Source of the DNA: Streptantibioticus rubrisoli
GTDB lineage: Bacteria > Actinomycetota > Actinomycetes > Streptomycetales > Streptomycetaceae
Length of the DNA: 64,000 nucleotides
Direction of reading: 5' to 3'
NCBI RefSeq assembly: GCF_024436055.1
Contig: NZ_JANFNH010000030.1
Coordinates: forward strand, 1-64,000
The position numbers were made by a program, and so were the translations under genes. Shown here piece by piece: positions 10,414 through 19,721 of this stretch. The first letter of the stretch is position 1. Every line of letters begins with the position of its first letter. The notes beneath the pieces were generated by a model. The model was given only the letters and a program-made list of their open reading frames with translations. It had not been told where the DNA came from and did not search any database.

Positions 10414-10836
10414 GTGAGCGCGACCGCGGGCCACGCGGAGGAGCGGACCAACCCGGCGAGCCGGTTGGGTTTCGAGCCCGGACAGGTGGTCCAGGAGATC
10501 GGCTACGACGACGACGTCGATCGCGAGCTCCGTGAGGGCATCGAGGCCATCATCGGACAGGACCTTGTCGACGAGGACTACGACGACGTGGCCGACGCCG
10601 TCCTGCTGTGGTTCCGCGACGAGGACGGCGACCTTACGGACGCCCTGGTGGACGCCATCACTCTGCTTGACGACGGCGGTGTGGTGTGGCTGATGACCCC
10701 CAAGACCGGCCGTGACGGTCACATCGAGCCCAGCGACATCAGCGAGGCGGCGCAGACCGCCGGCCTGTCGCAGGGCAAGAGCATCAGCGCCGCCCAGGAC
10801 TGGACCGGCAGCCGACTGGTGGCCCCCAAGCGCTGA
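10414..10836 (+). CDS. DUF3052 family protein
   Basis: 140-residue acidic protein matching the actinobacterial DUF3052 family (RLGFEPGQVVQEIGYDDDVD, then the second half VVWLMTPKTGRDG and LSQGKSISAAQDWTG). GTG at 10414 is preceded by an AGGAGG Shine-Dalgarno 6 bp upstream. Function unknown. Its position between aceE and the AhpE peroxiredoxin is one I recall from other Streptomyces chromosomes. No signal peptide or membrane segment. Confidence 0.85.
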   Translation: MSATAGHAEERTNPASRLGFEPGQVVQEIGYDDDVDRELREGIEAIIGQDLVDEDYDDVADAVLLWFRDEDGDLTDALVDAITLLDDGGVVWLMTPKTGRDGHIEPSDISEAAQTAGLSQGKSISAAQDWTGSRLVAPKR

Positions 10837-10866
10837 GCGCCCCGCACGACCCGACCCGAACATCCC

Positions 10867-10903
10867 GCGCGCCCCCGTCAGCCCACCGCTGACGGGGGCG
10901 CGC
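10867..10903 (+). terminator. Terminator after DUF3052 gene
   Basis: 16-bp perfect arms (10867-10882, 10888-10903) around a five-base loop CCACC, 30 bp after the stop codon. Confidence 0.85.
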
Positions 10904-11008
10904 CCTGTTGCCGACCGCCGACAGTGCGAGACTGTGCGTGCCCGCTGCGCCACGAACGGCGTAGCGGTACCGGTGTGACGCGCAAGCGAGATCGGAAGGG
11001 AAGCACCC

Positions 11009-11467
11009 ATGGCCATTGAGGTCGGCACCAAGGCCCCCGACTTCGAGCTGAAGAACCAGCACGGCGAGCTGGTCAGGCTCTCCGACTACAAGGGCGAGAA
11101 GAACGTCGTCCTGCTGTTCTACCCGTTCGCCTTCACCGGCGTGTGCACCGGCGAGCTGTGCGCCCTGCGCGACGAGCTGCCCAAGTTCGTCAACGACGAC
11201 GTCCAGCTACTCGCGGTCTCCAACGACTCCCCGTTCAGCCTGCGGGTCTTCGCCGAGCAGGAGGGCCTGGAGTACCCGCTGCTGTCCGACTTCTGGCCGC
11301 ACGGTGCCGCCAGCCGTGCCTACGGCGTCTTCGACGAGGAGAAGGGCTGCGCGGTGCGCGGCACCTTCATCATCGACAAGGAGGGCGTGGTCCGCTGGAC
11401 CGTCGTCAACGCGCTGCCGGACGCCCGTGACCTGAACGAGTACACCAAGGCGCTCGCCGAGCTGTGA
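11009..11467 (+). CDS. ahpE: Peroxiredoxin, AhpE type
   Basis: 152-residue AhpC/TSA-family thiol peroxidase that reduces hydroperoxides. The peroxidatic cysteine is C46 in the motif PFAFTGVCTGELC, with a second cysteine at 51. Conserved R/W residues (VRGTFIID, VVRWTVVNA) complete the site. Motif and length fit the one-cysteine AhpE group known from mycobacteria. Its place next to the TerD cluster suggests a shared oxidative/metal-stress role. Confidence 0.9.
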   Translation: MAIEVGTKAPDFELKNQHGELVRLSDYKGEKNVVLLFYPFAFTGVCTGELCALRDELPKFVNDDVQLLAVSNDSPFSLRVFAEQEGLEYPLLSDFWPHGAASRAYGVFDEEKGCAVRGTFIIDKEGVVRWTVVNALPDARDLNEYTKALAEL

Positions 11468-11617
11468 CCCGTTCGCGCGGCGTGCTTCCCGGCGCGCCGC
11501 GTGAGCGCTCCCCAGCCGGGGAACCGGTCACTAGGATCAGGGCGTTGATCCGGTTGTACGTACACGCACCAACGGGGGCACCGCGTTCGACGTCCCCCTC
11601 GGACATTGGGAGGACTC

Positions 11618-12193
11618 GTGGGAGTCAGCCTCAGCAAGGGCGGCAACGTCTCACTCTCCAAGGAGGCGCCGAACCTCACCGCGGTCCAGGTGGGTCTCGG
11701 CTGGGACGCCCGGACGACCACCGGCGCGGACTTCGACCTGGACGCCAGCGCCCTGCTGACGAACGCGGCCGGACGGGTCCTCACCGACCAGCACTTCGTG
11801 TTCTACAACAACCTCAAGAGCCCGGACGGCTCGGTCGAGCACACCGGCGACAACCTCACCGGTGAGGGCGAGGGCGACGACGAGGTCATCAACGTCGACC
11901 TGGCACAGGTGCCGCACGAGGTGGACCGGATCGTCTTCCCGGTCTCGATCTACGACGCCGAGGACCGCCAGCAGAGCTTCGGCCAGGTGCGCAACGCCTA
12001 CATCAGGGTGGTCAACCGCGCGGACAACCGGGAGTTGGCGCGCTACGACCTGACCGAGGACGCCTCCACCGAAACCGCGATGGTCTTCGGCGAGTTGTAC
12101 CGCAACAACGGCGAGTGGAAGTTCCGTGCCATCGGCCAGGGCTACGCGTCCGGCCTGCGCGGCATCGCCCAGGACTTCGGCGTCAACGTCTGA
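11618..12193 (+). CDS. TerD family protein (1)
   Basis: 191-residue TerD-domain protein, a calcium-binding fold used in tellurite and general stress responses. Family blocks: VSLSKGGNVSLSKEAPNL, VGLGWDAR, GADFDLDASALL, FVFYNNLKSPDGSVEHTGDN and GYASGLRGIAQDFGV. GTG start at 11618 follows GGGAGGACTC. A possible -10 TAGGAT is at 11532. About 80% alike by eye to the next gene, a tandem duplication 84 bp apart. Confidence 0.93.
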   Translation: MGVSLSKGGNVSLSKEAPNLTAVQVGLGWDARTTTGADFDLDASALLTNAAGRVLTDQHFVFYNNLKSPDGSVEHTGDNLTGEGEGDDEVINVDLAQVPHEVDRIVFPVSIYDAEDRQQSFGQVRNAYIRVVNRADNRELARYDLTEDASTETAMVFGELYRNNGEWKFRAIGQGYASGLRGIAQDFGVNV

Positions 12194-12277
12194 CGCCGCA
12201 CCGTCCGGCGCCGCGCACCGCGCCACCGCGGCGCCGGACCCGCGGGGACCAAGGAACTTCGGGGAGGAACGAACCAC

Positions 12278-12853
12278 ATGGGTGTCACGCTCGCCAAGGG
12301 GGGCAACGTCTCCCTCAGCAAGGAAGCACCGAACCTCACACACGTCATGATCGGCCTCGGCTGGGAGGCCAGGTCGACCACCGGTGCGGACTTCGACCTG
12401 GACGCCAGCGCCCTGCTGTGCTCGCAGGGCCGGGTGCTGGGCGACGAGTACTTCGTGTTCTACAACAACCTCAAGAGCCCCGAGGGTTCGGTCGAGCACA
12501 CCGGTGACGAACTGGTCGGCGGCAGCGGTGGCGACGACGAGACGATACTCGTGGACCTCACCAAGGTTCCGGACCGCGTGGACAAGGTGGTCTTCCCGGT
12601 CTCGATCTACGACGCCGAGGTCCGCTCACAGGCGTTCGGCCAGGTGCGCAACGCCTACATCAGGGTGGTCAACCAGGCGGACAACCGGGAGTTGGCGCGC
12701 TACGACCTGACCGAGGACGCCTCCACCGAAACCGCGATGATCTTCGGTGAGCTCTACCGGTACGGCGGTGAATGGAAGTTCCGTGCGGTGGGCCAGGGGT
12801 ACGCGTCGGGTCTGCGCGGCATCGCCCTAGACTTTGGGGTCAACGTTTCGTAA
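12278..12853 (+). CDS. TerD family protein (2)
   Basis: 191-residue TerD paralogue of the preceding gene with the same blocks (VTLAKGGNVSLSKEAPNL, GADFDLDASALLCSQGR, YNNLKSPEGSVEHTGDE, GYASGLRGIALDFGV). ATG at 12278 with GGGGAGG Shine-Dalgarno. Cytosolic, with calcium-ligand acidic loops. Forms an operon with the flanking ter genes. Confidence 0.93.
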   Translation: MGVTLAKGGNVSLSKEAPNLTHVMIGLGWEARSTTGADFDLDASALLCSQGRVLGDEYFVFYNNLKSPEGSVEHTGDELVGGSGGDDETILVDLTKVPDRVDKVVFPVSIYDAEVRSQAFGQVRNAYIRVVNQADNRELARYDLTEDASTETAMIFGELYRYGGEWKFRAVGQGYASGLRGIALDFGVNVS

Positions 12854-12900
12854 AAACGCGGCAGCCGCCGCACCAGGGACCACCAAGGATTGGATCGCCA

Positions 12901-14052
12901 GTGCTCGTCAGAACGTTCGGCTGGTCATTCGCCATAACCGTCGCCGGACTTGCGTTCGCGGGTGTCCTGTGGGGGTGGCAAGGCCTCGCGGTGGTCGCGA
13001 TCCTTTCGGTGCTGGAGATCTCGCTCTCCTTCGACAACGCGGTGATCAACGCGGGCATCCTGCGGAAGTTGAACGCCTTCTGGCAGAAGATCTTCCTGAC
13101 CGTGGGCGTGCTGATCGCCGTCTTCGGCATGCGGCTGGTCTTCCCGGTCGTCATCGTGGCCATCACCGCCAAGATCGGGCCGATCGAAGCGGTCAAGGTG
13201 GCGGTGAACGACCCGGACCGCTATCAGCACCTGGTCACCAGCGCCCATCCGGCGATCGCCGCGTTCGGCGGGGTGTTCCTGCTGATGATCTTCCTCGACT
13301 TCCTCTTCGAGGACCGGGACCTCCACTGGCTGGCCTGGCTGGAGCGGCCGCTCGCCAAGGTCGGCAAGCTCGACACCCTCTCGGTGATCGTCGCCCTGGT
13401 CGCACTGCTGGTCACCGCGACCACGGTGGCCACCTCGGTCCCGCTGCAGGGCGGCGGTACCGCCGACAAGTCGGCGACGGTGCTGCTGGCCGGGGTCGCC
13501 GGACTGGTGACGTACCTCGTGGTGGGCGGCGTCTCCGGATTCTTCGAGGGGCGCCTTGAGGAGGACGGCGACGAGGCCGCGGCCGATGCGGACGGCGCCG
13601 AAGAGACCGCCCCCGCGCGCAGGGGCGGTGCCTCGGCGCTCGGTCTGGCCGGTAAGGCCGCCTTCTTCATGTTCCTCTACCTGGAGGTCATCGACGCCTC
13701 GTTCTCCTTCGACGGCGTCATCGGCGCGTTCGCCATCACCAACGACATCTTCATGATGGCGCTCGGCCTCGGCATCGGCGCGATGTACATCCGCTCGCTC
13801 ACCGTCTTCCTGGTCCGCAAGGGGACGTTGGACGACTACGTGTACCTGGAGCACGGGGCGCACTACGCGATCGGCGCGCTCGCCGTCATCCTGCTCGTCA
13901 CCATCAAGCACGAGGTCAACGAGGTCGTCACCGGTCTGGTCGGCGTCGTACTGATCCTCGCCTCGTTCCTTTCCTCCGTGGTACGCAACCGTCGACTCGG
14001 GGAAGGCTCCGAGCAGTTGGAGGAGCAGGCGGAGATACCCTCGGGTGTCTGA
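12901..14052 (+). CDS. TerC-like integral membrane protein, DUF475
   Basis: 383-residue multi-pass membrane protein (about nine hydrophobic segments). It has two repeats of the TerC-type acidic signature: LEISLSFDNAVINAGIL near the N terminus and LEVIDASFSFDGVIGAF in the second half. These acidic in-membrane residues suggest metal-ion transport or binding. A charged, acidic cytosolic loop (about residues 220-245) divides the halves. GTG at 12901 fits the frame and removes an unlikely extension overlapping TerD2. It is the membrane partner of the ter module. Confidence 0.88.
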   Translation: MLVRTFGWSFAITVAGLAFAGVLWGWQGLAVVAILSVLEISLSFDNAVINAGILRKLNAFWQKIFLTVGVLIAVFGMRLVFPVVIVAITAKIGPIEAVKVAVNDPDRYQHLVTSAHPAIAAFGGVFLLMIFLDFLFEDRDLHWLAWLERPLAKVGKLDTLSVIVALVALLVTATTVATSVPLQGGGTADKSATVLLAGVAGLVTYLVVGGVSGFFEGRLEEDGDEAAADADGAEETAPARRGGASALGLAGKAAFFMFLYLEVIDASFSFDGVIGAFAITNDIFMMALGLGIGAMYIRSLTVFLVRKGTLDDYVYLEHGAHYAIGALAVILLVTIKHEVNEVVTGLVGVVLILASFLSSVVRNRRLGEGSEQLEEQAEIPSGV

Positions 14053-14085
14053 GCCTGGACGTTGGCCGCGGCAGGGGAGGGCTAC

Positions 14086-14823
14086 ATGGCTGGCGTATGG
14101 CAGTTCTTGCGGGGCGGGAACAGCTCACCCCAGTTCGACATGGGCATCGCCCACACGGTCACCCTGACCAAGAGGAACCAGGTCGTCTCGCTCAACCACC
14201 AGGGCTCGGCGCACGGCAACCTGCGGGTCAACCTCACCTGGTCGATGCGCACTTCGGACTTCAGCGATCCGAACCGCGACCGGGGCGGTCTGTTCCGCAG
14301 GCCCTTCGGTCTGTTCAAGCCGGAACTCGTGCAGGCGCAGGGGCCCGCGATGGTCAACGTCGACCTCGACCTCGCCTGTATGTACGAACTGGCCGACGGC
14401 AAGAAGGGAGTCGTCCAGCCGCTGGGCAACTTCCTGGGGTCGTTCAACGAGGAGCCGTATATCCAACTCAGCGGTGACGACCGGTTCGGCTCGGGCTCCG
14501 GCGAGACGATATACATCAACCTCGACCACAAGGAGCAGTTCCGCAGGCTGCTGGTGTTCGTCTACATCTACGACGGCACCCCGGCGTTCGACCGTACCCA
14601 CGCGGTCGTCACGCTCTACCCCAGCGCTGGCCCCGCCATCGAGATCGCCCTCACCGAGCGTGCCCCGGAGGCCCGTTCGTGCGCGGTGGTGCTGATCGAG
14701 AACAACAAGGGCGAGCTGACCGTGCGGCGCGAGGTGAAGTACGTCTACGGCTTCCAGTCCGAACTGGACCGGCTCTACGGCTGGGGCCTGCAGTGGGGAC
14801 GGGGCTACAAGTCCAAGGCGTGA
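14086..14823 (+). CDS. TerD/TerA-related stress protein
   Basis: 245-residue protein related to the TerD superfamily. It opens with a short unique region (MAGVWQFLRGGNS), carries a long basic insertion (PNRDRGGLFRRPFGLFKPE) and ends with the TerD-like strands VNVDLDLACMYELADGKKG, YINLDHKEQFRRLLVFVYIY and KYVYGFQSELDRLYGWGLQW. ATG 14086 has GGGGAGGG upstream. It is most like proteins annotated as tellurium-resistance TerA/TerD in Streptomyces; the exact subfamily is uncertain. Confidence 0.75.
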   Translation: MAGVWQFLRGGNSSPQFDMGIAHTVTLTKRNQVVSLNHQGSAHGNLRVNLTWSMRTSDFSDPNRDRGGLFRRPFGLFKPELVQAQGPAMVNVDLDLACMYELADGKKGVVQPLGNFLGSFNEEPYIQLSGDDRFGSGSGETIYINLDHKEQFRRLLVFVYIYDGTPAFDRTHAVVTLYPSAGPAIEIALTERAPEARSCAVVLIENNKGELTVRREVKYVYGFQSELDRLYGWGLQWGRGYKSKA

Positions 14824-14834
14824 GCGCTCCGCTC

Positions 14835-14931
14835 GAAGTGCCGCGATATGCCGTCGAGCGGCTGCGGCACCGTCGTGGCTGGTCGCGCCCACGCGGCGGA
14901 GCCGCACATGAACACAGCCCCGCGCCCCTTA
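14835..14931 (-). repeat. Intergenic repeat, copy B (inverted)
   Basis: Reverse-complement copy of 658-755, directly after the TerD-related gene. The best-conserved part is 14876-14931. The two copies bracket about 14 kb in opposite orientation. Confidence 0.7.
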
Positions 14932-14956
14932 GGGTCGCTAGCGGGAGTCGGGCGGG

Positions 14957-16021
14957 CTACCGCCCGTGCTGGAACTGCGGCCCCTGCGGCGGCAGGGTGA
15001 TCGCCGGGACGGTGGGTGCGGCCGCCTGCTGAGTGGCGGTGGCCGGCTGCGGATATCCGTATGCCGGGTGCGGCGGGTAGCCGTATCCGCTCTGCTGTGT
15101 GGTGGGCACGGGCGCGGCGGGAGGCGGGAAGCCATAGCCGCCGGGCTGTTGCGGATAGCCGTATGACGGTTGCTGCGGATATCCGTAGCTGCTGGCCGTC
15201 AGTTGCTGCGGATAGCCGTACGCGGGCTGGGAGTTCGGCACGGGCGGCACCGCGGGCGGCGGCGGAACGCTGGGCGGCGGGGTCACCGAAGCGGGCGTCG
15301 AAGGGGCCACCGAAGCGGGCGCCGGAGCAGACGCCGAAGGGGCCACCGGAGCAGGCGCCGAAGGAGCCACCGGTGCGGCCACCGAAGCGGGCTCCGGGGT
15401 CACCGGTGCGGCCACCGAAGCGGGTACCGGCTCAGGCTCGGCGGCGGCCACCGTCGGCTCGGGTGCCTGAGCCTCCGCGTCGTCCACCGCGATGCCGAAC
15501 TCCGTTGCCAGCCCCACCAGTCCGCTGGCGTACCCCTGCCCCAGCGCACGGAACTTCCACCCGGTACCGCGCCGGTAGAGCTCGCCGCAGATCATCGCGG
15601 TCTCTTCGCCGGTGTCCGGTGTGATGTCGAAGGTGGCGACCGGCTCCGAGTCGTCCCCCGCCGCGAGGTCAAGGAGCAGCAACCGCAGCTCGGGAACGCT
15701 GCCGAACGCCCCACCGTCCGCGGAGGCGGCCAGCACCACCCGGTCCACCGAGGGCTCCAGCGCGCCTAGTTCGATGTCCAGGCTGTCCGTGAGCCCCCGT
15801 CCGTCACGCCGCTTGGGACGGTGCCGGACCCGGCCGGAGGGGTGCCGCGGCTGGTTGTAGAAGACGAAGTCCGAGTCCGAGCGCACCCGTCCGTCACCGC
15901 CCAGCAGCAGCGCCGAGGCGTCCACATCGGGCACCCCGGCGCCCGTGTTCCACCGCAGTACCGCGCGGACCGCGGATGCCCGCAGCGGGATGTTGGACCC
16001 CTTCACCATCACGTGCGTCAT
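14957..16021 (-). CDS. TerD-domain protein with Pro/Ala-rich and YGYPQ-repeat tail
   Basis: 354 residues. An N-terminal TerD domain (about 1-180; [43 protein letters not shown]) is followed by a low-complexity alanine/proline/valine stretch. The tail has repeated YGYPQQ-like motifs. Such disordered tyrosine/proline tails often mediate assembly or protein contacts. ATG 16021 starts [13 protein letters not shown]; an upstream in-frame ATG at 16078 would add residues without homology. Divergent from the phosphoribosyltransferase gene. Confidence 0.88.
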   Translation of the reverse strand: MTHVMVKGSNIPLRASAVRAVLRWNTGAGVPDVDASALLLGGDGRVRSDSDFVFYNQPRHPSGRVRHRPKRRDGRGLTDSLDIELGALEPSVDRVVLAASADGGAFGSVPELRLLLLDLAAGDDSEPVATFDITPDTGEETAMICGELYRRGTGWKFRALGQGYASGLVGLATEFGIAVDDAEAQAPEPTVAAAEPEPVPASVAAPVTPEPASVAAPVAPSAPAPVAPSASAPAPASVAPSTPASVTPPPSVPPPPAVPPVPNSQPAYGYPQQLTASSYGYPQQPSYGYPQQPGGYGFPPPAAPVPTTQQSGYGYPPHPAYGYPQPATATQQAAAPTVPAITLPPQGPQFQHGR

Positions 16022-16217
16022 GACGGTAATCCTGCCCTCCCGCCCCCCGGCCGGACAACGCAGGGGTGCGGGCGACATCGATCCGATGGCCGATCACCAA
16101 CTGATGCCGATCTGACGCCTGATGGTCAAGACTTCATCAAGAGACCGCGTGCGATGATCACCGATGCCTGCCAGGGCGAAGATCCGCGAACCACCGCACA
16201 CCACTACCGGGAGCCGT

Positions 16218-16307
16218 ATGCACCACCTTGGACCCGCCGTGCCACCGGCGCGGAACGCCCTGTTCCGCAACGTGCCCGCGAACGTCTCCGGGACCGGCCC
16301 CGCATGA
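16218..16307 (+). CDS. Possible 29-residue upstream ORF coupled to phosphoribosyltransferase gene
   Basis: ATG at 16218 has a GGGAG Shine-Dalgarno 4 bp upstream and opens a 29-codon frame beginning MHHLGPAVPP. Its TGA overlaps the ATG of the next gene (ATGA at 16304-16307), the layout of translational coupling. No family recognised. It may be a leader peptide or chance. Confidence 0.3.
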   Translation: MHHLGPAVPPARNALFRNVPANVSGTGPA

Positions 16308-18802
16308 GCACCGGCACCGCCGTCTGGACCGGTCAGTGGGCCGCCGACCACCTCGGCGTCACGCTCACCGGCTCGCCGGAACTGCCCCGGCTGCTCGGCC
16401 TCGCGGTACGGGAGAACGACAAGCGCGCGCACCTGCTGGTCTCCAACGTCCTGGGCAAGTACGTACCGCAGCGCCCGCACATCGTCCACCAGACCGGACT
16501 GGCCCTCGGCCGCAGGGTGCTGGCACTGCTGGGCGAGGCCGCCGCCCGTGCCGTGGTGCTCGGCTACGCGGAGGCCGCGGCCGGGCTCGGCCAGTGCGTG
16601 GCCGACGGCCTGGGGCGCGCACCGTATCTGCACTCGACGCGCCGCCCGGTGCCCTCGGTACCGCCCGTGGCCCGGTTCGAGGAGGAGCACAGCCACGCCG
16701 CCCACCATCTGCTGCTGCCCGCCGACCCCGAACTGCTCGCAGGCGGCGGCCCGTTGGTGCTGGTGGATGACGAACTGTCCACCGGCAACACCCTGCTGAA
16801 CACCGTACGGGCGCTGCACACCCGCTATCCGCGCGACCACTACGTGGTGGCGGCGCTGGCCGACCTGCGTGGCCCACTGGACCGCGCCCGGCTGACGGCG
16901 TGCGCGGCCGAACTCGGCGCCCGCGTGGACGTACTGGCCCTGGCCGCCGGTGAAGTACGGGTCCCGCCCGATGTGTTGACCCGCGGCGCCCACCTGGTAC
17001 GCCGCTACGGCACGGCCGCACCGCCGCACCCGCCCGCGCCGAGGCGGGGCGCCGTGTCCCGCGTCGACCTCGGCTGGCCGCCCGAACTGCCCGACGGCGC
17101 ACGGCACGGCTTCACCCCTGGGCACCGCACGCGCCTGGAAGCGGCGCTGCCGGGCATGGTGAACCGGCTGGGCAGCGCACTGCCGCCCGGCGCGCGCCGC
17201 GTCCTGGTGCTGGGCTGCGAGGAGTTGATGTACGCGCCACTGCGGCTGGCGGCGGCGCTCGACGCCGAAGCCGACGGCATCGAGGTGTACTTCTCGTCCA
17301 CCACACGGTCCCCGGCACTCGCCCTCGACGACCCCGGCTACCCGCTGCACACCCGTATCGCCTTCCCCACCCACGACAACCCGTTGGACGGTGCGGGTGA
17401 ACGTTATGCCTACAACGTGGCGCCGAGCGCCCACGGTATGCGACGCTTCGACGCGATCGCCGTCGTCGTGGACTCCGCGGGCGACACCCCTCGTCTGACG
17501 GCGCCCGACGGACTGCTGGCCCGGCTCGCCGCCCACACCGACCGGCTGCTGGTCGCCGCCATCCCCTCGTACGTACCCGAACCGCAGAACCACCCCCACC
17601 GGCACTCCACCTTCCCACGGCAGTACAACCCCAACGGCAGGACCGGAACCATGCCTTGTGAACCCCTGCGCGGACCGGCGTTCTCCAGCTACGCCCCGGA
17701 CGAGGTCGGCTGGCTGCTCAAGGACCTCTCGGAGGTGGCCCTTGAGCAGCCGATCGAGGAGCGCGAGGAGGCGGTGCAAAACGGTGCGCACTACGCCGAG
17801 TCACTGCCCGTCGAGTACCAGCCGAGCGCCGAGTACCGGCGGTTGTTCCGCACCGCGCTCGCGCGGTCCGCGCGACGCCTGGCCCGGGCCGTCGGCATCG
17901 TCACCGAAACCGTGCTGAGCGAGCGCTCACCGGCGCCGGTGCTGGTCTCACTGGCCCGCGCCGGAACGCCCGTCGGGGTGTTGATGCGCCGCTGGGCGCA
18001 GCAGGCGCACGGCCTGGAACTGGCGCACTACACGGTGTCGATCGTGCGTGGCCGGGGCATCGACACCACGGCGCTGCGCTGGATCGCGCAGCGGCACGAT
18101 CCGTCCGACGTGGTCTTCGTCGACGGCTGGACCGGCAAGGGCGCCATCTGCCGCGAACTGCGCGCCGCACTCGCGCCGTTCCGGCAGATGGGATTCGACC
18201 CACGGCTCGCGGTGCTCGCCGACCCGGGCTCCTGCGTGGACACCTTCGGCACCCGCGAGGACTTCCTGATCCCCTCGGCCTGTCTGAACTCCACGGTGAC
18301 CGGGCTGGTCTCACGCACAGTGCTGCGGCCGGACCTGATCGGTCCCGGCGAGTTCCACGGTGCCAAGTTCTACCGGGAGTTGGCGGAAGCGGACGTCTCC
18401 GGGGTCTTCGTCGACACCGTGACGAAGTGCTTCGGAGACGTGGTGGACACCGTCGCCACCGAGGTCAAGGAGGCCCGCGCGCAGGACCGCATCCCGACCT
18501 GGGCGGGCTGGGCCGCCGTTGAGCAGATCAGCGCCGAGTACGGGATCGGCGAGGCCAACCTGGTCAAGCCCGGCGTCGGGGAGGCCACCCGGGTGCTGCT
18601 GCGCCGGGTGCCCTGGCGGATCCTGGTGCACCGGGGCGCCGGACCGGAGTTGGACCACGTACGGCTGCTCGCCGACCAGCGCGGTGTCCTGGTCGAGGAG
18701 GTGGACGACGTGCTCGGCCCGTACCGCTGCGTCGGTCTTGTGCATCCGAGGTTCACCGCGGGGGCGATCGGCGCGGACGGCAGGGCGGTGGTGCGCGGAT
18801 GA
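16304..18802 (+). CDS. Fused phosphoribosyltransferase-TRSP-phosphoribosyltransferase (StiP-like), Ter-associated
   Basis: 832 residues. Residues 1-240 form a phosphoribosyltransferase with PRPP loop LVLVDDELSTGNTLL (151-165). A TRSP domain follows (about 245-440), named after the motif visible in FSSTTRSPALALDDPGY. The last 370 residues are a second PRTase-like/'cysteine protease StiP' domain (AFSSYAPDEVGWLLKDLS, VSLARAGTPVGVLMRRW, DVVFVDGWTGKGAI, ending in the PELOTA-like tail LLADQRGVLVEEVDDVLG). These domains occur as separate neighbouring genes in described ter operons that are proposed to make a nucleoside-like metabolite. Start: ATG 16304; a longer frame exists. Confidence 0.8.
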   Translation: MSTGTAVWTGQWAADHLGVTLTGSPELPRLLGLAVRENDKRAHLLVSNVLGKYVPQRPHIVHQTGLALGRRVLALLGEAAARAVVLGYAEAAAGLGQCVADGLGRAPYLHSTRRPVPSVPPVARFEEEHSHAAHHLLLPADPELLAGGGPLVLVDDELSTGNTLLNTVRALHTRYPRDHYVVAALADLRGPLDRARLTACAAELGARVDVLALAAGEVRVPPDVLTRGAHLVRRYGTAAPPHPPAPRRGAVSRVDLGWPPELPDGARHGFTPGHRTRLEAALPGMVNRLGSALPPGARRVLVLGCEELMYAPLRLAAALDAEADGIEVYFSSTTRSPALALDDPGYPLHTRIAFPTHDNPLDGAGERYAYNVAPSAHGMRRFDAIAVVVDSAGDTPRLTAPDGLLARLAAHTDRLLVAAIPSYVPEPQNHPHRHSTFPRQYNPNGRTGTMPCEPLRGPAFSSYAPDEVGWLLKDLSEVALEQPIEEREEAVQNGAHYAESLPVEYQPSAEYRRLFRTALARSARRLARAVGIVTETVLSERSPAPVLVSLARAGTPVGVLMRRWAQQAHGLELAHYTVSIVRGRGIDTTALRWIAQRHDPSDVVFVDGWTGKGAICRELRAALAPFRQMGFDPRLAVLADPGSCVDTFGTREDFLIPSACLNSTVTGLVSRTVLRPDLIGPGEFHGAKFYRELAEADVSGVFVDTVTKCFGDVVDTVATEVKEARAQDRIPTWAGWAAVEQISAEYGIGEANLVKPGVGEATRVLLRRVPWRILVHRGAGPELDHVRLLADQRGVLVEEVDDVLGPYRCVGLVHPRFTAGAIGADGRAVVRG

Positions 18803-19629
18803 CATACGCGTCCGGCGGTACGTTGATCGCGGCGGACCTCGACCGCACCCTCATCTACTCGGCGCAGGCCCTCGCCCTGGCCATGCCCGACGAACAGGCG
18901 CCGCGGTTGCTGTGCGTGGAGGTGTGCCACGGCAGGCCGCTGAGCTTCCTCACCGAGCGGGCGGCGGCGCTGCTGGCGGAGTTGGCCGCGGTCACCGAGT
19001 TCGTACCCGTCACCACCCGCACCCGGCAGCAGTACCGCCGGGTCCATCTGCCGGGCGGCGAACCGCGGTTCGCGATCTGCGCCAACGGCGGCCACATCCT
19101 CGTCGACGGGCGTACCGACCGGGACTGGCACCACGAGGTGCGGCGCTCACTGGACTCGTCGTCCGCGCCGCTCGGCGAGGTACTGGACGAGCTGACGCGG
19201 GCGGCCGAGCGCGACTGGCTGCACGCCGCCCGGGTGGCCGAGGACCTGTTCGTGTACCTGGTGGTGGACCGGCAGCGGCTGCCGGAGGGCTGGTTGAAGG
19301 AACTGTCCGGCTGGACCGAGGCCCGCGGCTGGACGGTCTCGCTCCAGGGGCGCAAGCTCTACGCGGTGCCCAAACAGCTCACCAAGAGCGCCGCCCTGGC
19401 CGAGGTGGTACGGCGCACCGGCGCGGCCCGGGTACTGGCCGCCGGGGACTCGCTGCTCGACACGGATCTGCTGCTCGCCGCCGACAAGGGCTGGCGCCCC
19501 GGCCACGGCGAACTGGCCGACACCGGCTGGCACGCCCCGCACATCACCGCCCTGGACACGGTGGGCGCCGCAGCGGGCGAGGGCATCCTGCGGCGGATGG
19601 CGGCGTGGGTGGAGGGCACGGTGTTATGA
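18799..19629 (+). CDS. HAD superfamily phosphatase, Ter-associated
   Basis: 276-residue HAD hydrolase. Catalytic DxD is D13/D15 in AADLDRTLIY; motif II is VTTR, a lysine lies in PKQLTKSAAL and the acidic motif is AAGDSLLDTDLLL. It has a Cof-like cap. It overlaps the previous gene by 4 bp (ATGA), so it is translationally coupled to the fused PRTase, consistent with acting on that enzyme's phosphorylated product. No ATP-grasp or aldolase-like ter partner is in the window. Confidence 0.85.
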   Translation: MTYASGGTLIAADLDRTLIYSAQALALAMPDEQAPRLLCVEVCHGRPLSFLTERAAALLAELAAVTEFVPVTTRTRQQYRRVHLPGGEPRFAICANGGHILVDGRTDRDWHHEVRRSLDSSSAPLGEVLDELTRAAERDWLHAARVAEDLFVYLVVDRQRLPEGWLKELSGWTEARGWTVSLQGRKLYAVPKQLTKSAALAEVVRRTGAARVLAAGDSLLDTDLLLAADKGWRPGHGELADTGWHAPHITALDTVGAAAGEGILRRMAAWVEGTVL

Positions 19630-19721
19630 GGCGGCCGGGGCCGAAGGGAGTTCGGGACCTACCGCCACCAAAGTCCCGCCGGGCAGCGGGGTTTGGGGGC
19701 TCGCCCCCAGGCCCGCAGGGC

